From Pycnopodia helianthoides (lineage: Eukaryota > Echinodermata > Asteroidea > Forcipulatida > Asteriidae): a stretch of DNA of 64,000 bases. The notes beneath the pieces are model-generated. The model ran no database searches and was not told where the DNA came from. It worked only from the letters and a program-made list of their open reading frames with translations. This document shows, one piece after another, positions 33,985 through 44,890 of this stretch (positions are counted from its first letter, which is position 1; every line of letters begins with the position of its first letter). The position numbers and the translations under genes are program-made. Location: contig CM063247.1 in the NCBI GenBank assembly GCA_032158295.1, positions 18,948,875-19,012,874 of the forward strand, written 5' to 3'.

Positions 33985-34112
33985 AGGAGACCACCAATAT
34001 AGGGCTAAATAGCTCAGTGGGTAGACCACCGGTACGTAAATCCAGAGGTCGAAGGTTCACATCGCGTTCTTGTCAATTTTTCTTTGTTCACCCAAAATTG
34101 AGTTTCTATCTT
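33985..34112 (+). mobile_element. tRNA-derived SINE (family 5)
   Basis: AGGGCTAAATAGCTCAGTGG, CCGGTACGTAAATCCAGAGG, B box GGTTCACATCGC, then TTTGTTCACCCAAAATTGAG. Directly followed by a TTAA MITE. Confidence 0.7.
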
Positions 34113-34505
34113 TTAAAGGAACATTACAGGATTGGTTTTTGCTAACAAAACAGTTGCTGGCAGTGTAAACACTTTATGTAATCCACCATATACATAAACT
34201 GACAAACCTGTAGAAGTTTGAGATCGATCGGCCATCTGGGTCACGAGAAAATAGTGAAAAACCGATTACACATTTGCATGAAATCATATAGATTCAACAA
34301 GTGAATAAAACGCTCGCTGAGCGATAAACTCCTATCGGAAAATTAGTTTATTAATTTCTCATCCAATATGGCATTTCAGACAGAAATATTTCAAGGAATG
34401 TTTTCTACTATCATCATCATTAGACCATGTAAGTTTTATGTAAATCTGTGATCAAAAAGTTATTTTACAAGTTTTTTTCTTACCAATTCTGTAATGTTCC
34501 TTTAA
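34113..34505. mobile_element. TTAA MITE, ACAGAATTGGT-end family, opposite orientation
   Basis: TTAA flanks; AAGGAACATTACAGGATTGG and ACCAATTCTGTAATGTTCC inverted. Aligns along its length with the reverse of 24331-24723. Confidence 0.85.
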
Positions 34506-34673
34506 TTGTGTTACTGTGTAATGGACTCGTTGTTGTTCATAAATGATTAGCCAATCAGTGTACTTGGTATGCAGCACATGATCATCACTCTCATAAGCTA
34601 AGTCTGGATTTAGATGTTGATGCGCCTTGTACAGACGTGCTCTCGCATTAAATGCCCCCCAAATTCTGAGTTC

Positions 34674-34822
34674 AGGGCTCGTTTTCACAAGGAGTTAAGA
34701 TTGGTCTTAAGTGACAATCGATCTTAACTGCTAGGCAAAGTGTGATGTCACAATGAACAGCATTATGGTCATACTGACAACTTATCTTGAGAATATATCT
34801 TTCTGCTTTGTGAAATCCAGCC
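34674..34822. mobile_element. Palindrome-ended element, GGCTCGTTTTCACAAGGAG
   Basis: Left GGGCTCGTTTTCACAAGGAG, right CTTTGTGAAATCCAGCCC. AAGATTGGTCTTAAG and TGATGTCACAATGA inside. Similar to 48950-49092 (AAGATTCATCTTAAG; TGTGACATCACACTTTGCT). Confidence 0.55.
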
Positions 34823-35054
34823 CAGATGCTCATATTGTGTGTATGTATAATTCATGTACATTTTTAGAAATATACCCATCACTGGAAAGATAAAAACATA
34901 ACCAAATATCATGCTCAAAATACCAAATAGTGGATATTTCAGTCAATTTTTGTTGGAGACTACTTCTTTTTCTTAGTCAGGCAATAAATATAAAAACAGG
35001 ATTGAGACAATTTTCTAACTCTAATATTTTTAAGGAAGATTTTTGTAAATTTAT

Positions 35055-35439
35055 TTAAAGGTATAATTATTGGTAATTACTCAAAATAATTGTTAGCATA
35101 AAAACTTACTTGGTAACGAGCAATGGAGAGCTGTTGATAGTATAAAACATTGTGAGAAACGGCTCCCTCTGAAGTAACGTAGTTTTTGAGAAAGAAGTAA
35201 CATGTTTGAATTGATTTCGAGACCTCACCGTGAGGTCTCCAAATCAAGCATTCAAGCATCTGAAAGCACACAACTTCATTTGACAAGGGTGTTTTTTCTT
35301 CCATTATTATCTCGCAACTTCGACGACCAATTGAGTTCAATTTTCACAGGTTTGTTATTTTGTGCATATGTTGAGATACATGTACACCAAGTGAGAAGAC
35401 TGGTCTTTGACAATTACCAAAGGTGTCCAGTGTCTTTAA
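35055..35439 (+). mobile_element. TTAA MITE, GGACACTATTGG-end family
   Basis: TTAA flanks. The left end is damaged (AAGGTATAATTATTGGTAAT); right end CCAAAGGTGTCCAGTGTCTT intact. The central GAGACCTCACCGTGAGGTCTC hairpin is retained. Confidence 0.8.
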
Positions 35440-35509
35440 CCAAGTTAACCTTTGGCTTGAAGTTGAGATTGATGTGCGGTAGTGGGATCATTGAAGACAA
35501 TTTTAATCC

Positions 35510-35775
35510 AGGTTGGGGCAGTGGTTTCTTCCGTGCCTGCCACCTCTGTTGAACTCAGTCTGAATCCTGGACTGGAGCCATGCAAGTGGATATGGTTTTC
35601 AGTCCCTACCTGACTAAGTTGGTTTTCCCTGTACATGTATATATTAGTTTTTCTCCCACATCTAAAACTGACATTTCTTCATAGTCACAGCTATCTTCAG
35701 GCCTACGGGTCACAGTGCTAGATACTTTTGAGGGTCCCTTGGTTTCATAACCAGAAAGATATAATTAAAACAAAT
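35510..35775 (+). mobile_element. tRNA-derived SINE (family 2)
   Basis: Head CCAGGTTGGGGCAGTGGTTT, then TTTTCAGTCCCTACCTGAC, CTCCCACATCTAAAACTGAC, GGGTCACAGTGCTAGATAC, GGGTCCCTTGGTTTCATAAC. It ends about 50 bases before exon F. Confidence 0.75.
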
Positions 35776-35828
35776 AGATACCCAAATCACATTGGTTAAT
35801 TCTGGTGTTATTTGTTTGTATCTTGCAG

Positions 35829-35918
35829 CCTTCTAATGTAAAACAACGCAAACTAAGAGACAGCTCACATCTCAACACGGAGAACCTAAGGAGATTCAAC
35901 GCCAAGAAACGATGGAAG
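35829..35918 (+). CDS. DAPK-like kinase exon F: autoregulatory domain, first half
   Basis: Exactly 30 codons, acceptor TCTTGCAG and donor AAG|GTATTT, phase 0 at both ends. It encodes PSNVKQRKLRDSSHLNTENL followed by RRFNAKKRWK. DAPK1-3 have at this place an NMEKFKKFAARKKWK-type basic helix that starts the calmodulin-binding autoinhibitory segment. NTENLRRFNAKKRWK keeps the pattern with F and W in register. DRAK kinases lack this segment, so the exon argues for the DAPK branch. Confidence 0.93.
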
Positions 35919-36179
35919 GTATTTGATATTTCATGTTTTACAGGCCTTGAGCTTGCTAGAAGGATGGGCTGGTCAAGTCTTGAGTATTGACTTCAGAATG
36001 GATGGGGGATCTCAGTGCTCTTTGCTGAACTCAGCTGTTTCACAAAATAGGGACAAAGTTCTGCACATTGTCTGCCTGCCCATTTGTACGCTGCCCAAAG
36101 GTAGCCCCAAAATACACACACTAAAAGAGAAGAAAACAAGTGAAGTGAAATTTGTGTCACGGTCACATGTACAATCAAT

Positions 36180-36350
36180 GCCTGACGGAGTGGCCTCTGT
36201 TGCCCTGGTCTTGGCCCTGATGCCCCTTTAAAAGTAGTCTAACTTTGTCTAACTTTGATGCCTTTGTAAGTTTCGTAGACTAATTTTCCAATGGAAGTGC
36301 CCTTTGCAAAATAAGAATGGCCTTGCCCTCTCAAAGATTAAAGTCCAGGC
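36180..36350 (+). repeat. Dispersed repeat (GGCCTTGCCCTCTCAAAGAT family)
   Basis: TGGTCTTGGCCCTGATGCCC, TTTTCCAATGGAAGTGCCCT, GAATGGCCTTGCCCTCTCAA, TCCAGGCCTG. Further copies 36455-36580, 38212-38345 and, in reverse, 56125-56245. Function and ends unknown. Confidence 0.65.
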
Positions 36351-36454
36351 CTGTATTATTGCATAAAGTTCCCACACATAAGAACAGCAACTGCCTAATA
36401 GTGACACTCAAGTGAGACAGAAACACGTGTCTACACCCCTTGATGTCACCAGCC

Positions 36455-36580
36455 AGCCAGCCCACGGTCTTGGCCTTGGTGCCCCTTCCAAAATGTCCCA
36501 TATAGTTAAAGACTTTCCAATTGAAGTGCCCTTTGCAAAATAAAAAATGGCCTTGCCCTCTCAAAGATGACATTCCAGGC
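36455..36580 (+). repeat. Dispersed repeat (GGCCTTGCCCTCTCAAAGAT family), copy 2
   Basis: GGTCTTGGCCTTGGTGCCCC then AATTGAAGTGCCCTTTGCAA and CCTTGCCCTCTCAAAGATGA. Lies 57 bases before kinase exon G. Confidence 0.65.
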
Positions 36581-36636
36581 CTGCTTTTCGAGGCTATTGA
36601 CCTTGACCGATCATTTCTTTGTGGACCGTTTTTCAG

Positions 36637-36717
36637 CAATCCATGAAAGTTGTCTCAATATGCAATCGTCTCTCCAGAAATGCCAAGATCCGCAGCACCA
36701 CCGGCAACTTGGACGGG
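36637..36717 (+). CDS. DAPK-like kinase exon G: calmodulin-binding segment
   Basis: Twenty-seven codons between acceptor TTTTTCAG and donor GGG|GTGAGT, phase 0. It reads QSMKVVSICNRLSRNAK, then IRSTTGNLDG. Human DAPK1 has KQSVRLISLCQRLSRSFLS here; the Ser of KQS is the inhibitory autophosphorylation site (Ser308 in human DAPK1) and is conserved as Q-S-M. Ca2+/calmodulin binding to this amphipathic helix and dephosphorylation of that Ser release the kinase. The match is strong enough to assign the regulatory mechanism by homology. Confidence 0.94.
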
Positions 36718-38211
36718 GTGAGTACAATCGAAATGAAGAGTCTGTTATGTTTCCTTAATACGAGTGCATTGTACATTCTACTTCATTCCTTTTCAGCCAT
36801 GTGTCTGTCCCCGGAACATTCTCACTGTCATTCAGTCATTGTGTTAACGACACTGCCTCTACAATGCGACCATAATGCAACACCTGTGCTTTAAGAGTTG
36901 CTGGTCTTGGAAGGTTTTTTTTGCAGCAAGGTTCAAGGATGGGATCAAGACATAAATTTAGCCATCTCGATGTCTACAGCCGAACCCAATAATGTGTTTG
37001 TTCATACATCCTCACCAGTTTTCATCTTAGCCCCTTTTTCTACCTCAAGCCGAAGTCAAAGCTTAAGCCATGGTTTCGAAAACAGCCTAAATAGGGGAAA
37101 GGAATTTAGACTGGCTCCATTTTGCATAGAGAGAAACAGTATACTTGATTGTTGTTTGGACGTAGGTTCATGACTAAGATGGTGTCATTGTGATAAAGGC
37201 TTATGCAAGGATCACCTTCATGTGTCAGTGATAGGTTGAATCACCCAGTAACACATAGTAAATCTTGTGGTCACACCTTGAACATGACCTCACAAAGTGA
37301 GTTGCATGTGGTGGTTGTGCATAATTTTTACCTGAACACGGGTCAGAGCATACTGATTGAAATGTAGAGTTCTTCAACCGCAGGATCCCACAACTCTAGC
37401 GAGAGATTGTATTCCCACCTTGCAAAGACTCGAATCTCAAATAGTATTCACCCTCACAGCTGCACTCTTCAGGGTTTCATCGTGACAACGATATTCCCAA
37501 GGAACCAAAAACTGAATAATTTGGAAGTTCCGAAAAGTTCAGAAAAAGAATACCACTCAGAGGCACAGTGAAGACTTTTTAAACACAGTCAGGAAGTGGT
37601 TCAAACTGTTGAACGATTGCGGACAAGTTTAAGTGGAATTGATTTTCCTGTCTAAAGAATGCCATCAATTAACACAATGAAGCTGTTGTCCGTCAGCGTT
37701 ATCATCACATTGCAGTATTAGCAGTCAGCTCGCCCTACTCTGTGGTGGATATTTTTACAGTACCATGGCACGGTTGACACTAACGGGTGCACCTGTTAAC
37801 AGCTCTAGCCTCTCCTATATCCTCAAATAAAAAAATTCATATTTAGATATCAAGATATTTATGTCTAATTATGGACCCTTTCATTTGTACAACTGCACCT
37901 TTTACATTGGAAAATATGCATCTTAAACATGACCTGTGTATATTTAAGGAGTTTTTTTTTTATCAGGACAATAATAAATACAACAACCATCAGTTGATGT
38001 CGGGATTTACAATAGCAATTAGAAAGTTCTGTACCCGCTTTTTACCGAGTGTGAAAGAGTAAAGATCTAAATAAATTGTCCCTTTCTGACTTGGAAATGC
38101 TTTTGAAAGGATAAGAACTAAGAAAGTACAGTGACATTACGTGTAATTATTTGGGCAGTTTTGGAGTTTTGGAACTATGCCTGGAGTTACACGGGGCAGT
38201 GAAGGCAATAA

Positions 38212-38345
38212 CCCATGCTGCCCTGGTCTTGGCCTTGGTACCCTTTTCAAAAGTTTCCCATAGACTTTAAGCTATTCCAATGGAAGTGCCTTTTTTTACC
38301 AAATGAGAATGGCCTTGCCCTCTCAAAGATAACATTCCAGGCCTG
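38212..38345 (+). repeat. Dispersed repeat (GGCCTTGCCCTCTCAAAGAT family), copy 3
   Basis: CATGCTGCCCTGGTCTTGGC, AGTTTCCCATAGACTTTAAG, CAATGGAAGTGCC, GAATGGCCTTGCCCTCTCAA, ATTCCAGGCCTG. Confidence 0.65.
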
Positions 38346-38515
38346 ACTTCCACCTATGGATGATGTCCCTATAACCTGTCTGCCCTGTGCATCATCCTTT
38401 TATTAAGCGCCCTTCTTTATCTCGTCTTCCCATCTCCTTCTGAGTCACCTGTCCTTTTCTTGAGGCAGCTTTCTAAAAATATGATGTCACTTAATAGGCT
38501 TTCCCCTCTACCCCT

Positions 38516-38638
38516 CTGGGCCTAATGTCATGGCTCTGCTTACCATGGAGTTCTGCGCTTACAGTCCTTAGAATGAAAGTGCTTTTCAGGGCTCTGTAAG
38601 CGCAGAATTTCCCGCTGGGCCTTGATGTTGGGCCTAGT
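38516..38638. mobile_element. Palindromic MITE, GGGCCCAATTTCATGGCTCTGC family (decayed)
   Basis: TGGGCCTAATGTCATGGCTC, TGCTTACCATGGAGTTCTGC and GTAAGCGCAGAATTTCCCG, TTGATGTTGGGCCTAG. The right arm has lost part of the GCAGAGCC segment. Confidence 0.7.
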
Positions 38639-38684
38639 TCCACTATGTCTTTGCCCTTGACCCTCTGGATACTTCATCAGCGTC

Positions 38685-39131
38685 TTAAAGGTAGGGTCAT
38701 GATTGGTTTTTGTCAACTTGATGCTCATTTATAGGCAAACTAATAAAGAAAGATACAATAACAGTCAATTGTGAAAGTTTCAGCTGAATACAGTGTTACT
38801 TGCTGAGAAAACATTAAAAAAACTGTCACAGTACTTTCACAAGAACGTTGGAATCTATCCAGGTTTAGTGAGGTGACAGCGGGTACCAACTGCATCTGTG
38901 GCCGCAGCAACCGCAAACAGACACCAATTCTCATAAATCTGAGATGAATGGATGAATCGCTTCTCCGATTCAAATGTTTTCAGGTGAAAAATGATCCAAA
39001 CCATTATTGTTTCAAAGGGAATTCGTTTCCCAAATAGTTTACACTATCAACAGCTGCAGTGCTTCTCACCAAGTAAGTTGTTATGGTCATTAATTTTTGA
39101 AGTGTTTACCAGTCTATGACCCCACCTTTAA
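38685..39131 (-). mobile_element. TTAA MITE, GGTAGGGTCAT-end family, reverse
   Basis: TTAA flanks; AAGGTAGGGTCATGATTGGT left, CCAGTCTATGACCCCACCTT right. Contains AGTGAGGTGACAGCGGGTAC, the reverse of the family block. It ends about 120 bases before kinase exon H. Confidence 0.8.
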
Positions 39132-39252
39132 CAACTGTGTGTTGCTTTCCTTGTCTTATTCCTGCCTCCATTTCTCCTGCCCACTTCGTCCTCCCTCCCC
39201 CATCGAGTATGCATAGCCACAATGTAAACACTTAAGTACATGTTTCACTCAG

Positions 39253-39366
39253 TTATTTAGTAAGAAATCCCACGGGGTGGCCCAGAGTCCCAACATCCTA
39301 CGTAAGATTGAGCAACGTGTAGCCGGCCCCGCACCGCACAGTAACACGTCGCTGCATAAAGAAGAC
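39253..39366 (+). CDS. DAPK-like kinase exon H: tail
   Basis: Thirty-eight codons, acceptor TTTCACTCAG and donor GAC|GTAAGT, phase 0 at both ends. It reads LFSKKSHGVAQSPNILRKIE, then QRVAGPAPHSNTSLHKED. The sequence is basic and Ser-rich like the tails of DAPK2/3, but I see no named domain. The acceptor choice is forced: the alternative TTTAG eight bases downstream would put TAA first in frame. If the donor is not used, the frame stays open to a stop at 39526-39528, giving an alternative 54-residue ending. Confidence 0.8.
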
Positions 39367-39639
39367 GTAAGTGGTTCCCTTTTTTCTATGCATTGGAGAT
39401 TGGGCCTGAAGCATGAGACGCATGATCTGGATGTCTCTCTCTGCGGCATGTGTTATCCAGATCTTGAATTGAACAACAGAAGGTTTTTACAGCAGTCGAT
39501 TTTTTATCATTGGGATAGACTCCGATGAATTATGTTTTTTTTTTCTCTCTCTGGTTATAAAGAGAAACAAGGGACTCTTGAAAGTACCTTGCACTGTCGC
39601 CATCCTGGAAAGGTACCTTGGAGACAAAGATATGTTCTA

Positions 39640-39785
39640 CATGTAGTTGTGAGTGGGGGGGGGGGGATCCAGAATGACGGAAGCAAGTAGGGACTGAAAA
39701 ACCAACCCACATGCGAGGCTCTGGCAAGGGAGGATTTGAACAAGATCCAAAGAGGTGAAAGGCAAGAGAAACACCACTAGATACT
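39640..39785 (-). mobile_element. tRNA-derived SINE (family 2), reverse fragment with G run
   Basis: GACTGAAAAACCAACCCACA and AGAGGTGAAAGGCAAGAGAA match the reverse head at 16000-16112. A G14 run at 39655-39667 is at its left side. Confidence 0.6.
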
Positions 39786-39884
39786 GAGTGTTTATTCCTT
39801 GTACATAGTTAATAAGAGTACGGGTATCTTTTAGGTGAAGAACGTTCTTTTACTTGGAAGTCAGATTCTCTACATACTTTTTTT

Positions 39885-40835
39885 CTGAGCTGCCAATTCT
39901 GCCAATTCTGCAGAAAGTTCCCCTAAAAAATTAAACCAATCTTTCCATGTTCTGATGATCAGATTTGACAATCTCCCTAATTATGGGAAACTTTTTTTCC
40001 TATTATTTATTTATTTCTTAACTTATTTTGGATTAAAAACACAAACATGGTCTGTAGAATCACAAGGTTACACTAAAAATGACTTGCTTACAAAATAAAA
40101 CACTCAGTATAACAAAGGCAATCAAAATCCGAAAATCCGGACGAGCCAAATATAAGAAATAATCTAGCTCTATATAGGACTCTTCCTCTGTGCTCTTGTG
40201 AGTACGACAGTGAAAGGCCTCCATAGCTAGAAATAACCCAATACGGTACTACCATGATAGAAATAGAACTAGCAAAAGTCAAAGTTATCACAAAGAAGAA
40301 TTACAAGGTACACATGACTTCAAAGGCGAAGTATACCTTTGTTTTTTTTTAACCGTTTGCTTGTTTTAATCCTATACAAATGTTGATATATACGATCAAA
40401 CTAACCTGTGAAAAATTTCATTTCAAAAAAGGTGGTAGCGTTTTTGAGATATCACCGAAAATCTGGAGCGGTTATGTCCACGCAGGAAGAATAATCCCCA
40501 ATTGGAATACACAATCTAAGAAACGTTTTATGCAGAAGCATTTCTCAGATTAAAATTTGTTGAATCTCCTCTATAAAACCACATGCCTTTGAAGGGAATC
40601 GTTTCTCAATTTGTTTTCCTTATCAACAGCTTCAGTGCTTCTTACCGAGTAAGTTTTTTATGGTCTAAATTTTTTGGAGAAATTACCAAAATATACCCTC
40701 CCTTTAAAAGGGGTTTACAAACAGAAGATACAATGTTTCAAATTTATAAAAAGCTGGTTGAATGTAATTCTAAATATCTCCCTGATTATCGTACAAAATC
40801 CCGCTGACTGCAAGACGCAATTATTGACAGCTCTG
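39885..40835. mobile_element. Inverted-end element interrupted by a MITE
   Basis: Left TCTGAGCTGCCAATTCTGCC with CATGTTCTGATGATCAGATT and AATCTCCCTAATTATGGG; right AAATATCTCCCTGATTATCG and TTGACAGCTCTG. A shorter relative is at 43788-44297 with the same succession. The MITE at 40319-40706 explains much of the length difference. Boundaries are approximate. Confidence 0.45.
40319..40706. mobile_element. TTAA-type MITE, ACCGTTTGCTTG family (nested)
   Basis: Left AAAGGCGAAGTATACCTTTG (left TTAA lost), right CCAAAATATACCCTCCCTTTAA. Internal TTTCAAAAAAGGTGGTAGCG and ATCTGGAGCGGTTATGTCCA match 59646-60008. Confidence 0.7.
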
Positions 40836-41583
40836 CTTTGTTTTTCTTTCACTGATAATCAATGCATGCTTATTGCATGTTCGGCTGCATGTAATTTTCC
40901 CTGATATTTATACTGGAGGATGTGTTTCTACATTCGGGTATCTGCTTGACTCTCTGTCATGGAATGATAAATTGATGTTCTGGGATTAATGCCAAGAACA
41001 AGCGAAATGTTTAGACCAACTGATGTGGCAGAGCGCCAAGCCGTAAAAACCCCACATCCTGCCCGTGAGAAACGCCAGCTGTTGGCATTTGTGGTTAAGG
41101 GAACCTTTATTTGACCGTATAGCGGCTTAGTGATCGTGTTTAACGGTTAGGAAGTGTGAACTGTAGTTAATAGGTATGCGTTTGACAATCTGTAACTATC
41201 TAGATGGATAGATGTAGTTGACTGTGCTGAAACCAGCCCCTCAGGTTGTGGTTTAACGAAGATAACCGGCTTTAAAACCGACTAATTTGACTAAAAGATC
41301 ATCAAGAACCTGAACTGTATTGATCAAGGACTTAATAGGGACTGTGGTTTCTTATCCCACTACCAGGAGTAGATGCTCTCTAGACTCTGGTCACTGACTC
41401 TACCTTTTGTTATTGGATTCATTCACCCATTACTTTCCTGTATAAAATACATGTACTTGGCTTGTCCTCTTCATTGCATCTGATGAAGTAGTTGTTGCTA
41501 CGAAAGCTCATGCGTTTTTTTTTAATGTAATTGGTTAGTCTTTAAGTGCTACCACTACCTTCTTAATTTGACTAGGGAAATGT

Positions 41584-41862
41584 ATGTGTATGGGATATAG
41601 GCATGGCAGGTGTAAAGATGATATCATTCTCTTGAATGTTCCTCGTGCCAACAAAGGTCTGGGTCAAAAAGCATTCAGTGTAGCCGGACCATTGAGTCCA
41701 AACAATCTTCCTCTTGTCATTAGGGAATCTGTTTTAGTTCATCTCTATTTTTGTAAAACTCTTAAAGACTCACCTCTATCCCTGTTAATTTATATTAATA
41801 AACGCCGTAAAGAGTTTATGCACTCTGATTGGTCGAAGACTGGTCACGAGGGGGTGTATTAA
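41584..41862 (+). pseudogene. LINE remnant: reverse transcriptase C terminus
   Basis: From about 41638 the frame reads VPRANKGLGQKAFSVAGPLS then PNNLPLVIRESVLVHLYFCK, TLKDSPL. VPR...G.KAFSVAGP..WN.LP..IR.S is the C-terminal signature of CR1/L2-like reverse transcriptases. The Trp of LWNSLP is replaced. Upstream, GATGAAGTAGTTGTTGCTAC at 41480-41500 may be part of another retroelement. Not a host gene. Confidence 0.6.
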
Positions 41863-42321
41863 CATGTGATATAAAGACCGGCTCAATGAACTAACGAACA
41901 AATGGCCCCTAAACAAGCACATTGTTGTGTAAAAGCCCATGCACTATGTGCTTGTTGCGCGGCAAACTACCGGTATCAAATCAACTCATTTATTTGTGCG
42001 TATTTATTTTTTTATTTGACAGATGGTGCCGCGTGCGGAAACATTCCACGCGTAGGCGCGAAAGCGCAGACAGTGTATCAATTTTAGGGTAGCTGGTACG
42101 CGCATAAAGCCAACATAATGCAAAGTCATGGTCTGGTTCTTGAAAATATGTATAAATAGTTGATTATGTGTAAGAGACTAGGTACCACTCAAAAGTTGAA
42201 CAGCCAAAGGATTGGCCCTTGAACATGAGTAGAACATTTCTAAAAATTACGGCGAAAGAAAAATCACAAATTCTGACGATTTTTACAGATTTTTCGTTAT
42301 AAGGTATTTATTAATGAGAAC

Positions 42322-42470
42322 AACAGTGCGTTGAGCCGGTCTTCACTGCGTGGTAATGACCTTGGTTGGTGGCTGGCCGCTGTTAATGGACCTCGCCTTC
42401 GGCTCGGTCCATTAACAAGCCACCAGCCCGGTCATTACCACGCAGTGAAGACCGGCTCAACGCACTGTTA
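42322..42470. mobile_element. Long near-perfect palindrome (hairpin MITE)
   Basis: Arms AACAGTGCGTTGAGCCGGTC, TTCACTGCGTGGTAATGACC and their inverses GGTCATTACCACGCAGTGAA, GACCGGCTCAACGCACTGTT; second half GTTAATGGACC / GGTCCATTAAC around a CCTTCGGC loop. About 65 paired bases with few mismatches. Confidence 0.88.
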
Positions 42471-42593
42471 ATCCCTAATTATGTGCACTTTGATCTTCAT
42501 AGAATAGCGCCTTATAAATTGTAACTGTTTTGTTATGTGATGTTTTGACCCACAAGAACCCTGCTGGATCCTCCAAAATCCTCTGCATAAATT

Positions 42594-42835
42594 GGAGGAT
42601 TGAAGGCTTTTGGCCCAAATAACAATTGGTTATCACTGAGTCATGCTTTTCTAAGTGACATACTGTATGAGTGGAGGACAGTGGAGGATTGAGGGCTGTT
42701 GACCCAAATAACAATTGGTTATCACTGAGTCATGCTTTCTAAGTGACATACTGTATGAGTGGAGGACAGTGGAGGATTGAGGGCTGTTGACCCAAATAAC
42801 AATTGCCTGTCACTGGGTCAGGCTTTCCAATCATA
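42594..42835. repeat. 88-89-bp tandem repeat, 2.7 copies
   Basis: GGAGGATTGA(A/G)GGCT starts copies at 42594, 42683 and 42771; CAAATAACAATTGGTTATCA and AGTGACATACTGTATGAGTG recur. Copies 1-2 are nearly identical, copy 3 diverges after CAATTG. Confidence 0.9.
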
Positions 42836-43787
42836 TCTTAGTCCATGTTGGTTTGAAATGACATTGGAGAGGAGGATTATGAAGGATTGAGGTCAACTGC
42901 AGGCAAAAAGGCCTGGGGAGTTAGGGTTTGGACTGATAGTCAGCAGTCTATATTAACATGTGCATAGTTTTTAGTTTGTTCACTTCAGGGGTACCACCTT
43001 GCAAGTGATACATTCTAGGGTATGGATCCATCCTGTTCTCTGTCTTTGACCAACAGAGGGCACTGTTCTGTTTCACCTCTCTAGTTAGCACCTGCACCTG
43101 TTCCAGAAGGAAATTTCATATATTCATGACACTTGGGATTAAAGACAATTATCAGTGTTAACTTGAGCATTATGCAGCCATGTTTGTCATGCATCCACTT
43201 TATATGCTCTCAAGTATGGTACTGTTTTTGAATAATGGCAAGGGGGCCAGACTAATTTTACCCTGCAGCCTCGGTTTGATTGATGATGTTAGAAAAACAA
43301 GAAGGCCGCTTCATGATAGCGTCCTAATAATGACCGAGCTGTGGTCGCTTAGACTATCATCTCACTGTCTGCATGTTACATGTACCGGTGTTCAGACTAC
43401 TTGGGCACACACAATGAATGCATTCTAGGCGCCAAGCTAAAGGGCAATTACGTGAGAGCATAAACACTTACCCAGGCTGACAAGGGCCTCCTTGATTCAA
43501 CTCAGTCGTGGAATTTTGCTCGGGAATAAGTAGCTCTCCGTTCTCCCCCCCGTCCTTAAAGCGGAGTGCCGATTAAAAAGAAGCCCCTGACCTTCTTCAG
43601 TGGTTAAATATTAATCATATTAATTTACTAAGTGCTAGCATATTTATAAGATCAAATCTCTGAGTTTTACATGAAGACCCTCTTCATTTTGACAGTAACT
43701 GCAGGCGACGTCTTGGGAATTTGAAGGCATGATTGCTGATACCTTTGGCTCTTTGAGAAGGGGGCCATTTGAGGGTAGACATGAGGC

Positions 43788-44297
43788 AGAGCTTTCAACT
43801 CTCCATGATTCAGCATAAAGTTCCATGAAAATAGTCTAATCTCTTCGTGTTCTGATGAACAAATTGGAAAATCTCTCCCTGATTATTTCTTTTCTACTCT
43901 TTACAATTACATGAATAAACGGAAAGCTTACCTGCACAAATCTTCCCAAAGATCGTAGGTGGTTTTGTAGTTTTTTTCATTTTGAAACCTGTAGAAACTA
44001 CAAGTTTGACTTTCATTTGTATGACTACAGTCACCAGCAAAACACACAACTCTTATCGATCAGTAATAACTGCAATTACCGTTCGGTACTAAATCCAGCG
44101 CCATGTAATGCTAACGGTCGTAGAATCCGGTTGCTATGCGGAGTTGCGTGATCCATTGTTACGGAGGTGCCTGTGACCTCGCCAGGAAGTGACGTACCAC
44201 TTCGCTCGCAATTTATGTTGAATGTCATTCTAAATATCTCCCTGATTGGTGAACAAAATCTCCCTGATTGTAAGATGCAAATTGTTGGCAGCTCTGG
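43788..44297. mobile_element. Inverted-end element, relative of 39885-40835
   Basis: Left CAGAGCTTTCAACTCTCC, CGTGTTCTGATGAACAAATT, AATCTCTCCCTGATTATT; right AAATATCTCCCTGATTGGTG, AAGATGCAAATTGTTGGCAG, CTCTG. The inner part is not shared. Confidence 0.45.
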
Positions 44298-44890
44298 GGA
44301 CAACTAGTAGTCAGAAGACTTCCAGAAATGTATTCCAAACACATGATGCGTGATTTTTTAATCTCAAATCTTGCTTTTTGGTAAAAGCTTAATACCAATG
44401 TTCTGAGAAGGATTTGAGACAGTCAGAAATACTTCCCTATGTATGGAAATAGTCCCCCATTGTTCAAATTGTTGTTTTCAGCTTCGCCAAATCCAAGTCA
44501 GTACACAGGAACAGGCAGAAAATCTTGAAAATGTCGAAAGACTTGATCCCTATAAAAATTATTTTGTGATATTTTCACAGCTTTGTTGTATGGTGTGTTA
44601 ATAAAAAACAACAGGGTTGTAGTGAATTTTTGACCATGTGAGGGCGTGTGTGAGTCAAATTTGCGTGTTGTTATTATTATTGTTACTTATTTGGCCATTG
44701 ATATAAGAAAGCAACATACAGGCAGATGAAGTTGAGTTGATGTATGTGGCCTACCTTGAAACTAGATGCAACTCATTCAAGCTTGTGAAAGTAACAAAAT
44801 ACAACTGGTTAACTTTTTTCACTTGCCCTGTACAATTTTGATAATTTAATGCTTTTAAATATTATGTCACTTTGAGTCAAGCACTCAGGT

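Noticed and set aside
36898..37173. 91-codon ORF after kinase exon G
   Set aside because: It is in an intron, lacks splice-site support and shows no domain; the stretch partly resembles a decayed palindromic repeat.
41584..41862. Host protein-coding exon
   Set aside because: The FSVAGP...LP..IRES pattern is reverse-transcriptase C terminus; no matching splice sites, and the kinase frame does not need an exon here.
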